In this document: positions 50,995-58,335 of the stretch, piece after piece
Layout: each line of letters starts with the position of its first letter
Position numbering within the stretch: the stretch's first letter is position 1
Source: an uncultured Lachnospiraceae bacterium
GTDB lineage: Bacteria; Bacillota; Clostridia; Lachnospirales; Lachnospiraceae
Length of the DNA stretch: 64,000 bases
NCBI GenBank assembly: GCA_902780405.1
Contig: CACZFI010000002.1
Location: 111,810-175,809 of the forward strand
Direction: 5' to 3'
Notes under the pieces: model-generated
Seen by the model: only the letters and a program-made list of their open reading frames with translations
Database searches by the model: none
Told to the model about the DNA's origin: nothing
Translations under genes and position numbers: made by a program

Positions 50995-52317
50995 CTATAA
51001 AAACATCAACATATAAATCGGCAGCGTAACTCTTTTTCCACTCACTCCAGCATTCTGCAGGGAAAGCTTCCATCCGCGTTTGATCCGGTCGGATTCCAGA
51101 ATCTTGTTCAACGAATTTGCTTTCTTCCTTCCTGCCTTCACCTCGATCGGCAGGATACCCTCTTCGCCTTCCAGAACAAATTCGATCTCTGATGTGTTCT
51201 TGGGTTCCTTATAAAAATAGATATCCTTGTGTCCACCTTTGATCAGCATATCTGCAACCAACGACTCATACAAACCGCCTTTTGCAAGACCGAGAACGAT
51301 GTTCACGGTGGGATTCTCCATTTCCTCATCCGCAAGGATTGCCTGTTTCAAACTGAAATCAAACGTCGAAACCAGAAGCCCAATATCTGTCATGTATAGC
51401 CGAAAGTTGGATTCATCAGAAAAAGCCTTGAGTGGATAGTCAAACCTCTTGATGTTACAGATCTTTTTGACAATATATGACGACATCAGCCACTCAATAC
51501 TTGTAGTAAACTTCGACGCCGTTGCTTTCTTTTCCACAACAGAATACTGAAATTTGTGGTTTTCCTGCGTCAGTTGCACCGGCACAGATCGGTAGCAATC
51601 CCTTGCCTTGATTCTGATATCCGCAGGCGCATAATGTGCAATATCGTTTAGATAGTCCCGGTATATCCTCCGTTGTACTTCATCAGCCTCGCGAATACCG
51701 CCTTCGCAAAATGCTGTAACGACCTCCGGCATGCCTCCTGTAACCATGTATTCTTTCAACAGAGAAACCATCTTCGAGTGAATCGCCCCCGAAACAGGCG
51801 CGTATAAATGAAAACTCTCTTTCAAATCCTCTATGGATCGCTCCGTGATCCCGCGCGCCCACAGGAATTCTTCGAAATCCAACGCATACATGTCTATGTA
51901 TTCCACATACCCCACCGGAAACGAAACATTCTGTTTAAAATTCATCCCAAGGGCAGATCCTGTTGCAATCACATCATAACGGCCATCCAGAGCCCAAAAC
52001 TTCAAGGATTGCAGTGCCTCTCCGCACTCCTGAATCTCATCCAGAAAAAGCAGTGTCCTGCCCTTCTCAAATCTTGCGCCCGGAATCTCGAACTCTATGT
52101 TTTTTATGAGCTGTTCCACGCTGAGGGCGCCTGAAAACAAACGGGTGTATCCCGGGTTCTCAAGAAAATTCAACTCCGTAAAATACGGATACTCCTTTGC
52201 AAATTCCCGCACTGCAAAAGTCTTGCCCACCTGTCTGGCACCTGTTATGATCAGGCTTTTTTTATTTGCTTTATTCTTCCAAATATTCAGTTGATCCAAC
52301 ACCTTGCGTTTTAACAT
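50995..52317 (-). CDS. AAA-family ATPase with DUF4143 domain
   Basis: 440 residues. Walker A GARQVGKTFAVREF is near residue 25, Walker B TLLFLDEIQECGEALQSLK near 90, and TGSALG is sensor 1. The C-terminal DUF4143 part (about 200-440) includes EIEFVLEGEEGILPIEVKAGRKK, which looks like a PD-(D/E)xK nuclease-type core. Such ATPases are common in anaerobes; their role is not settled, with ties to DNA handling or mobile elements suggested. It is preceded by a promoter and three phased palindromes. It has no evident link to the glycosyltransferase genes beside it. Confidence 0.85.
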   Translation of the reverse strand: MLKRKVLDQLNIWKNKANKKSLIITGARQVGKTFAVREFAKEYPYFTELNFLENPGYTRLFSGALSVEQLIKNIEFEIPGARFEKGRTLLFLDEIQECGEALQSLKFWALDGRYDVIATGSALGMNFKQNVSFPVGYVEYIDMYALDFEEFLWARGITERSIEDLKESFHLYAPVSGAIHSKMVSLLKEYMVTGGMPEVVTAFCEGGIREADEVQRRIYRDYLNDIAHYAPADIRIKARDCYRSVPVQLTQENHKFQYSVVEKKATASKFTTSIEWLMSSYIVKKICNIKRFDYPLKAFSDESNFRLYMTDIGLLVSTFDFSLKQAILADEEMENPTVNIVLGLAKGGLYESLVADMLIKGGHKDIYFYKEPKNTSEIEFVLEGEEGILPIEVKAGRKKANSLNKILESDRIKRGWKLSLQNAGVSGKRVTLPIYMLMFL

Positions 52318-52338
52318 ACTATAGATACCTCTGCTGTA

Positions 52339-52367
52339 AAGATACCTCTTACGATAGACGCTGTCAA
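52339..52367 (-). promoter_or_regulatory. Promoter of the DUF4143 ATPase gene
   Basis: On the minus strand, exact TTGACA (52362-52367) and TATCTT (52339-52344) are 17 bases apart, about 20 bases before the ATG. The first palindrome of the array starts two bases beyond the -35. Confidence 0.7.
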
Positions 52368-52369
52368 TA

Positions 52370-52451
52370 TTTTTCTATAGAAAAAGTCCGTACGTGTGAA
52401 TATTTTTCTATAGAAAAAGTTTACACTTGCGAGTATTTTTCTATAGAAAAA
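52370..52451. repeat. Three 16-bp palindromes at 33-bp spacing
   Basis: TTTTTCTATAGAAAAA occurs at 52370-52385, 52403-52418 and 52436-52451. The step is exactly 33 bases each time, about three helical turns. The bases between copies differ. The array lies just upstream of the -35 of the ATPase gene and two bases beyond the stop of the U32 gene. The regular phase suits a protein that binds one face of the helix. Confidence 0.8.
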
Positions 52452-52453
52452 TA

Positions 52454-53761
52454 TCACCGACAATCTCTTCTGAGGATTATTCCCTCCACCGGTTGATAGA
52501 TTTCTCTGTCATCGGTCGGTTTCAAAAGCACGGAGAGTTTCTGCTTCGGATGCGGTGCCGATTCCATCTCGGTTCCGTCTTCATCCTGTATGGATTCGAC
52601 CTTCATCTCATAATTCGAACCGTCGAATCCCATGGCGGAGATGGTCTCTCCCACCAGGAATTTGTTCTTTTGAGGAAAATGTACGCGTCCTTGGGCATCG
52701 ATTTTTTCAATGGTGCCGATAAAGACAGCGCCCTCAACGTAAGTATTGTTCTCGTAGACCTGGGACGACTCGTCCGGACGCCCAAAGTAAAATCCGGTTG
52801 TGAAACTTCTGTAGGTGCAGGCCGAGATCTCATCCATGTAATAGTCAAGCCTGCTTCTGTACAGTTTCTCCGACGTATAGTAATCGTCAATAGCCTGACG
52901 GTAGGTTCTGGTTACCACTGCCGTGTAAAGCGCCGTCTTCATGCGTCCTTCGATCTTGAAGGAATCGATTCCTGCCTCGACAAGCTCCGGTATATGTCCC
53001 ACCATGCACAGGTCCTTGGAATTCATGATATAGGTGCCGCGGTCGTCCTCTTCGACGGGAAGGTACTCACCCGGCCGCTCGCTCTCCACGAGACTGTACT
53101 TCCATCTGCAGGGATGGGTGCAGGCACCGCGGTTGGCGTCCCTGCCCGTGAAATAGGAAGAAAGCAGGCATCTGCCCGAGTAGGAAATGCACATGGCTCC
53201 GTGAATAAAAGCCTCAATCTCCATCTCCTCAGGAATCTTCGACCGGATCTCAGAAAGCTCCCGTAAAGAAAGCTCCCTTGCCGCAACCACACGGGTGGCT
53301 CCGAGTCGGTTCCAGTACCGGAAGGTCAGATAATTGGTGTTATTGGCCTGGGTGGATACGTGCCGATCGATCCCCGGCAGGATCTCCGCCGCAAGCTCAA
53401 AGACGCCCGGATCCGAGATGATGAAACCGTCAATCTTCTCTTCGAGTCCCGCCGCAGCCAGTTCTTCAAAATACTTCCTGATACCCTCAATATCCGCGTT
53501 GTGTGCGAATATATTCACGGTAACATAGAGTTTCACGCCTCTTGCGTGACAGTAATCTGCCGCTTCACCCATCTCTTCGATGGTGAAATTGTCCGCCTTC
53601 GCACGAAGCCCGTAATTCTTGCCGCCGATATAGACCGCATCGGCCCCGTAGGCTACCGCCACCTTCAGGGTGTCAAGTCCTCCCGCCGGGATCAAAAGTT
53701 CCGGTTTTCCGGAGGGTGTATGAAATTTTCTTAATACTTTGTCTGCCATATTGTCTGCCAT
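52454..53761 (-). CDS. trhP: U32-family protein, likely tRNA hydroxylase TrhP
   Basis: 435 residues of the peptidase U32 family. The typical block is ELLIPAGGLDTLKVAVAYGADAVYIGG, with CISYSGRCLLSSYFTGRDANRGACTHPCRW carrying the metal-binding Cys, then SFKIEGRMKTALYTA. In Bacillus subtilis and E. coli, members of this family hydroxylate U34 of tRNA. The neighbour trmR, which methylates that product, makes this role likely here. The start is unclear: no good Shine-Dalgarno site, and the 5' end carries three short GCAGACAATATG-like repeats, so the ATG may slip between units. Confidence 0.85.
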   Translation of the reverse strand: MADNMADKVLRKFHTPSGKPELLIPAGGLDTLKVAVAYGADAVYIGGKNYGLRAKADNFTIEEMGEAADYCHARGVKLYVTVNIFAHNADIEGIRKYFEELAAAGLEEKIDGFIISDPGVFELAAEILPGIDRHVSTQANNTNYLTFRYWNRLGATRVVAARELSLRELSEIRSKIPEEMEIEAFIHGAMCISYSGRCLLSSYFTGRDANRGACTHPCRWKYSLVESERPGEYLPVEEDDRGTYIMNSKDLCMVGHIPELVEAGIDSFKIEGRMKTALYTAVVTRTYRQAIDDYYTSEKLYRSRLDYYMDEISACTYRSFTTGFYFGRPDESSQVYENNTYVEGAVFIGTIEKIDAQGRVHFPQKNKFLVGETISAMGFDGSNYEMKVESIQDEDGTEMESAPHPKQKLSVLLKPTDDREIYQPVEGIILRRDCR

Positions 53762-53836
53762 ATTGTCTGCTATATCTGTCTGGTTAACATAACCTCATGT
53801 GTATCATGCGACAGTTCCGCATATCTTTCATCCGTT

Positions 53837-54502
53837 TCAGTTCGAAGTGTCACTCTTCACCGTAAGCGCCATTCCGTCTCCCAAAGGAAGCACGCTGGTC
53901 GTAAGTCCGTCGGTGTGTGTGAGCTCATAGAGATACGTCCTGATCCTCTCGTGGATCGTGCGGTCTCTCCGCTCTACTTCAAACCTTGATTCAAGGATCG
54001 TACCTTCCTGGAAGATGTTATCCGAAAGGATGATCGACCCGGGCACCGTTACGCGAAGCACTTCCGGCAGGTAGTTTAGATACTGTCCCTTCGCCGCATC
54101 CACAAAAACATAATCGTAAGAAGCGTCCGGAAGTTCCTTTAGAAGCTCCGCCGCATCTCCCGTCATAACCGTGATATCCTTCGTGCGCCCGAATTCCTCG
54201 ATGTGCTTCTTCGCTTCTTCCACGCGCGCCTCGTCTAACTCCATCGTGGTAAGGTGTGCGCCCTCTGCCATATAACCGATACTGTATAAAGCAGAATAGC
54301 CGATGGCTGTTCCTATTTCAAGGGCCCGCATCGGCTGTTTTGCGCTAAGTATCGTACGGATGAAACTGCGGGTTGCAGGCCGGATCACCGGTACACCGCG
54401 CTTCACGGCATCCTTGTAGAGTGCCGCAAGTGCTTCTGCATCCTCGCGTGTCTCATCGCATATAAAACTCTCTGTAAATATATTGACTCTCTCGAAATCC
54501 AT
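53837..54502 (-). CDS. trmR: O-methyltransferase, likely tRNA 5-hydroxyuridine methyltransferase TrmR
   Basis: 221 residues, class I SAM methyltransferase of the COMT/YrrM type. ALEIGTAIGYSALYSIGYM is the SAM loop, TMELDEARVEEAKKHI its acidic end, VMTGDAAELL and YDYVFVDAAKGQYLNYL follow, with IILSDNIF carrying metal ligands. In B. subtilis trmR (yrrM) lies beside the U32 genes and turns ho5U34 into mo5U34 in tRNA; the same order here supports the call. ATG with GAGGAATAAG. Confidence 0.87.
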   Translation of the reverse strand: MDFERVNIFTESFICDETREDAEALAALYKDAVKRGVPVIRPATRSFIRTILSAKQPMRALEIGTAIGYSALYSIGYMAEGAHLTTMELDEARVEEAKKHIEEFGRTKDITVMTGDAAELLKELPDASYDYVFVDAAKGQYLNYLPEVLRVTVPGSIILSDNIFQEGTILESRFEVERRDRTIHERIRTYLYELTHTDGLTTSVLPLGDGMALTVKSDTSN

Positions 54503-54511
54503 ACGCAGATC

Positions 54512-55303
54512 TTATTCCTCGTCCTCGCTGTAGCCTGAATCATCGGATTCGTTCTCGGAATCGCCTTCAGCACCGGCTTCCTCGCCCTCTTCCGTCGTAG
54601 CTTCGGGATCCACATAATCAACACCTGCGCCCTCGTTGGAGCTGGCTCCGTCGATCTCCTCCACCTTGTGCAGCTTCACGCCGTCACTGTCGGTATCCGA
54701 ATCGGAATCCCCCTTCGGTGCGGGACATAAAACATCCAAAATCTGGTCGTAGGTCATGGCCGCGGACAGGTTGAACTGACCGTTGCGCATGCGTCCGGAG
54801 AGGTTCTTGATCTTCACTTTCGCGAAGAAGACCCACTTGCTCTCGATGATATCTGCATCTTCTAAGGCCTCTCCTACCTGAAGCACGGAGGAGTCCGCCG
54901 GGATATCGACTACCACATACTTATCCGCGCCCGGATGGTAGGCAACATTGCCGAAGACGCTGTAGCCGAAATGAAATGCTATGGTGAAGATCTTGATCAG
55001 ACAGAACACGATCAGGACATTCACAAGGAGGCTGAACATAAAGCCCGAAGAATGCTTCAGACTCTTTCTGACAAACTCCTGAGACTGCGCCTGGTTTTTC
55101 TTCTTATAAGTCTTTTTTACAACAATATCAGACTTTCCGGACTGTGATTTCGCAGTTTGCGACTTTGCACCCTGTGACTTCCCGGGCTGCGGTCTTGCAG
55201 CCTGTGACTTCCCGGACTGCGGTCTTTTCGCCTGTGACTTCCCGGACTGTGGCTTCCCACTCTGCGGTTTTCTGGTATCGTTTCTGGTCGTCTCGTTACT
55301 CAT
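54512..55303 (-). CDS. MltG-related membrane protein lacking the catalytic domain
   Basis: 263 residues. Residues 1-65 are low complexity with repeating Lys-Ser/Pro-Gln-Ser-Gly-Lys units. A membrane helix follows at about 85-110 (FMFSLLVNVLIVFCLIKIFTIAF), then an external LysM-like region (VVVDIPADSSVLQVGEALEDADII, GQFNLSAAMTYDQILDVL) as in the N-part of MltG. The lytic transglycosylase domain is missing, replaced by an acidic tail ending SGYSEDEE. Gene order next to trmR and ruvX matches the B. subtilis mltG place. The ATG at 55303 overlaps the ylbF stop by eight bases. Possible regulatory role in cell-wall work. Confidence 0.72.
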   Translation of the reverse strand: MSNETTRNDTRKPQSGKPQSGKSQAKRPQSGKSQAARPQPGKSQGAKSQTAKSQSGKSDIVVKKTYKKKNQAQSQEFVRKSLKHSSGFMFSLLVNVLIVFCLIKIFTIAFHFGYSVFGNVAYHPGADKYVVVDIPADSSVLQVGEALEDADIIESKWVFFAKVKIKNLSGRMRNGQFNLSAAMTYDQILDVLCPAPKGDSDSDTDSDGVKLHKVEEIDGASSNEGAGVDYVDPEATTEEGEEAGAEGDSENESDDSGYSEDEE

Positions 55304-55631
55304 CGTTGTAGTCAAACTCCAATCCCTGCGCCAAACGTTCGAATACGCGCTGCATCAGTTTACAGATAGCCATCTCTGCACGAAGGAAATTACTCACCGT
55401 GGAATTGTGCAGAAATTCGTCGTATTCTCTGGTTAAGCCGTGTATTTCATCATAAGGGTTGTACCCCTGGATGTTCTGATAATCATAGTTCTTCCGTCGA
55501 AACTCCGCCAAAGTACGCACCAGTTCGGGATTTGCGTAAAGCTGCTCCTTCGTCTGAACATAGTTCCGGTATTCTGCGGAATTTCTGATCACACTATTTA
55601 ATTGGTCAGTTTCCCGAAGTACCGGATTCAT
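55296..55631 (-). CDS. YlbF/YmcA-family protein
   Basis: 111 residues, all helical. Typical features are a DQLNSVIRNSAEYRNYVQTKEQL opening and AEFRRKNYDYQ, the pattern of the Com_YlbF family (YlbF, YmcA, YheA). In B. subtilis YlbF and YmcA form the Y-complex that guides RNase Y and affects competence and biofilm growth. The gene lies four bases from rnj, an RNase gene, which fits an RNA-decay role. It overlaps the next gene by eight bases. Confidence 0.8.
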   Translation of the reverse strand: MNPVLRETDQLNSVIRNSAEYRNYVQTKEQLYANPELVRTLAEFRRKNYDYQNIQGYNPYDEIHGLTREYDEFLHNSTVSNFLRAEMAICKLMQRVFERLAQGLEFDYNDE

Positions 55632-55634
55632 AGA

Positions 55635-57296
55635 TTATACCTCCGTGATGATCGGCAGGATCATCGGGTTTCTCTTGGTGCGCTTCCACAGGAACTCACT
55701 TAAGGAATCCTTGATGGTATTCTTGATCTTACCCCAATCGGAAATATTCTTGCGAAGGCACGAATCAAGCGCCTCCTCGACCACTTCGCGGCAGTCGTCC
55801 ATCAATGTCTCGGACTCTCTTACATAGACAAATCCTCTTGAGACGATATCCGGACCCGCGATACACTCGTTCGTCGCAGCATCCAGTGTCACAACCACGA
55901 TCAAAAGACCGTTCTGAGAAAGATGCTGTCTGTCGCGCAGCACGATGTTACCCACATCGCCCACGCCGAGTCCGTCAACAAGGATGCCCTGTGCGGGAAC
56001 CTTGCCTGTTACTTCAAATGTATTCTCGCCGACTTCCAGAACATCGCCCGTGGTGAGGATCTTGATGTTCTCCTTCGGGATACCCATCTCCTCTGCGAGC
56101 TCCGCATGTCTCTTTAAGTGGCGATACTCGCCGTGTACGGGAATCGCGTACTTCGGCTTGGTCAGTGCATACATCAGCTTGATCTCTTCCTGACAGGCAT
56201 GTCCGGATACATGGGTATCCTGGAATACGACATGCGCGCCCTTCATCTCAAGCTCATTGATCACCTTGAATACTGCCTTTTCATTACCCGGGATGGGGTT
56301 GGATGAAAAGATAACCAGATCTCCCGGCTTGATGGTGATACGGTTGTGGATATTCGCGGCGATACGTGAAAGTGCCGCCATATTCTCTCCCTGGCTGCCC
56401 GTAGTGATCAGTACGATCTGCTCATCCGGGTAGTCCTTGATCCGCTCAATGTCGATCAGGGTATTCTCGGGGATGTTGATATAGCCGAGTTCCGACGCGG
56501 TCTGGATGATATTCACCATACTGCGTCCTTCCACGACAACCTTGCGGCCGTACTTGTAAGCAGAATTGATGATCTGCTGCACACGGTCTACATTGGACGC
56601 AAAGGTCGCAATGATGATACGTCTGTCCTTGTTGTCGTTGAATAAATTGTCAAAGGTCTTACCCACTGTCTTCTCGGACTGGGTGTAACCGGGACGCTCC
56701 ACATTGGTGGAGTCCGCCATCAGCGCAAGTACGCCCTTCTTGCCAAGCTCGCCGAAGCGGGGCAGGTCGATGGCTTCGCCGAATACCGGCGTAAAATCTA
56801 CCTTAAAATCACCCGTGTGAACGATGATGCCGGCAGGCGTATAGATCGCAAGCGCCGCAGCATCCACGATGGAGTGATTGGTTCTGATAAATTCAATACG
56901 GAAACAGCCCAGGTTGATGATCTGTCCGTGCTGCACCACCTTGCGGCGGATGTTGGACAGATTGCCGTGCTCCGTAAGTTTGTGCTCGATCAGTCCCATC
57001 GTAAGCTTGGTCGCATAGATTGGCATATTGAGCACATCTTCCACATAAGGAATGGAACCGATATGATCCTCATGACCATGCGTGACCACCAGTCCCTTGA
57101 CCTTGTCCTGATTCTCCTTCAGATAGGTGACATCGGGGATCACAAGATCGATACCGAGCATCTCATCTTCCGGAAAGGCCAGACCACAGTCGATGACTAT
57201 GATGCTGTCCTCATACTCTATTGCGGTGATATTCATACCGATCTGCTCAAGTCCTCCGAGCGGTATGATCTTCACCGGCTTTGTATTTTGTTCCAT
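55635..57296 (-). CDS. rnj: Ribonuclease J
   Basis: 553 residues. MBL-type catalytic core with VTHGHEDHIGSIP and the beta-CASP domain (TTGSQGENMAALSRIA, FSSNPIPGNEKAV, HVSGHACQEE), then HGEYRHLKRHA. It acts as a 5'-3' exonuclease and endonuclease in mRNA decay and rRNA maturation. Full length with the C-terminal oligomer domain. It sits between the DUF1292 gene and ylbF in the core run. Confidence 0.94.
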   Translation of the reverse strand: MEQNTKPVKIIPLGGLEQIGMNITAIEYEDSIIVIDCGLAFPEDEMLGIDLVIPDVTYLKENQDKVKGLVVTHGHEDHIGSIPYVEDVLNMPIYATKLTMGLIEHKLTEHGNLSNIRRKVVQHGQIINLGCFRIEFIRTNHSIVDAAALAIYTPAGIIVHTGDFKVDFTPVFGEAIDLPRFGELGKKGVLALMADSTNVERPGYTQSEKTVGKTFDNLFNDNKDRRIIIATFASNVDRVQQIINSAYKYGRKVVVEGRSMVNIIQTASELGYINIPENTLIDIERIKDYPDEQIVLITTGSQGENMAALSRIAANIHNRITIKPGDLVIFSSNPIPGNEKAVFKVINELEMKGAHVVFQDTHVSGHACQEEIKLMYALTKPKYAIPVHGEYRHLKRHAELAEEMGIPKENIKILTTGDVLEVGENTFEVTGKVPAQGILVDGLGVGDVGNIVLRDRQHLSQNGLLIVVVTLDAATNECIAGPDIVSRGFVYVRESETLMDDCREVVEEALDSCLRKNISDWGKIKNTIKDSLSEFLWKRTKRNPMILPIITEV

Positions 57297-57305
57297 GTCA
57301 GAAAT

Positions 57306-57575
57306 CTAAACCTCCAGATCGATGTCTTCAAGCAATGCATCGAATACCCTGATCACTGCACGAAGCTCATCTTCATCCTCCGGCACCTCGTAAGAAACGA
57401 GGCCTTCCGCACTGTCGTCACGCATCTCCTTCAGTACGAGAAAGCTGCCTTCCTCACCGGCCGGGTCATCAGTTACTAATATATAGTTTGCACCGGAAAG
57501 CATCGTCTGCTCCAGCACATAAAACTCTTCGTCACCGTCTTCTGTTGTAAAAACGATCTTTTCCTGCTTTTCCAT
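57306..57575 (-). CDS. DUF1292-family protein (YrzB-like)
   Basis: 89 residues, highly acidic, with the family pattern IVFTTEDGDEEFYVLEQTML, YILVTDD, SYEVPEDEDELRAVIRVFDAL. Function is unknown. In many Firmicutes it lies between ruvX and other genes of this run, as here. Only two bases separate it from the ruvX stop, so the genes are likely coupled. Confidence 0.85.
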   Translation of the reverse strand: MEKQEKIVFTTEDGDEEFYVLEQTMLSGANYILVTDDPAGEEGSFLVLKEMRDDSAEGLVSYEVPEDEDELRAVIRVFDALLEDIDLEV

Positions 57576-57577
57576 AT

Positions 57578-58006
57578 CTATTCCCTCGCAGTGGCGCCAT
57601 CCAGGTAATTCTGGAGGATGATGGCTGCTGCCATCTTGTCGACATACTGCTTTCTGCCGCTGCCTGCGACACCGGTATCCGCTAAGATCCGCATCGCCTC
57701 TGTTGTTGTAAGTCTCTCATCCACAAAAAGAACGGGCAACCCCGTGCGGCGTGCAAGATCCGAAGCAAATGTTCTCGTCGCCTCGGCGCGCTCGCCCTCA
57801 TCACCGTTTAGGAGCATCGGAAGACCGATCACGATCTTTTCAACTTCCTTCTCGGTTATGATCGCCTCGATCTGCGCATAGGTCTTGCGCAGTTTCGTCG
57901 GTCGTTCCCGTGTAATTGTAAGAAGCGGCTCGGCGATGACACCTCTCTCATCGGAGAGTGCCACACCTACCGTCTTTGTTCCGTAGTCGAGTCCCAGAAT
58001 CCGCAT
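57578..58006 (-). CDS. ruvX: Putative Holliday junction resolvase / rRNA-processing YqgF-type nuclease
   Basis: 142 residues with an RNase H-like fold: GLDYGTKTVGVALSDE (first Asp), KIVIGLPMLLNGDEGERA, PVLFVDERLTTTEAMRIL and KQYVDKMAAAIILQNYL with the closing acidic residue. YqgF/RuvX proteins process pre-16S rRNA and have been linked to Holliday junctions. It overlaps nothing but follows ireB by two bases. Confidence 0.92.
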   Translation of the reverse strand: MRILGLDYGTKTVGVALSDERGVIAEPLLTITRERPTKLRKTYAQIEAIITEKEVEKIVIGLPMLLNGDEGERAEATRTFASDLARRTGLPVLFVDERLTTTEAMRILADTGVAGSGRKQYVDKMAAAIILQNYLDGATARE

Positions 58007-58008
58007 GA

Positions 58009-58266
58009 TTAAGAAAGCCTCGTTGCAATATAATTCTCAAGCAGAACCTCGATGATCTCGTCACGCTCTGCCTTCATGATCAGGCTTCTGGCATTCTTAT
58101 AACTGGTAATATAGGTCGGATCCCCGCTCATCACATATCCCACAATCTGGCTGACCGGATTGTAGCCCTTCTCGGAAAGTGCTTCATACACCTGTGCGAG
58201 TATGTCCGATACCTCAATGGTGGACTCACGTATAATGTCGATATCCTGTGTATTCTGGTTATTCAT
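58009..58266 (-). CDS. ireB: IreB family regulatory protein
   Basis: 85 residues from the ATG at 58266, which has GGAG five bases before it; an in-frame ATG 54 bases upstream lacks a site. The family block is [38 protein letters not shown], formerly DUF965. In Enterococcus, IreB is a substrate of the PASTA kinase IreK and sets cephalosporin tolerance. The residue run near its N-terminus (QDIDI) is where the phosphothreonine site lies in known members. It comes right before ruvX, as in other Firmicutes. Confidence 0.9.
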   Translation of the reverse strand: MNNQNTQDIDIIRESTIEVSDILAQVYEALSEKGYNPVSQIVGYVMSGDPTYITSYKNARSLIMKAERDEIIEVLLENYIATRLS

Positions 58267-58335
58267 GTATTCTCCACGTCCTTTAAAACATATAGAATCA
58301 TTGTATATGATACAGGGCAAAATAGCAAGCCTTTT

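Noticed and set aside
52366..52452. Short direct repeats that might be a CRISPR array
   Set aside because: Only three units; the unit is itself an AT-rich palindrome and the fillers are about 12-17 bases, far too short for spacers. No cas gene is near.
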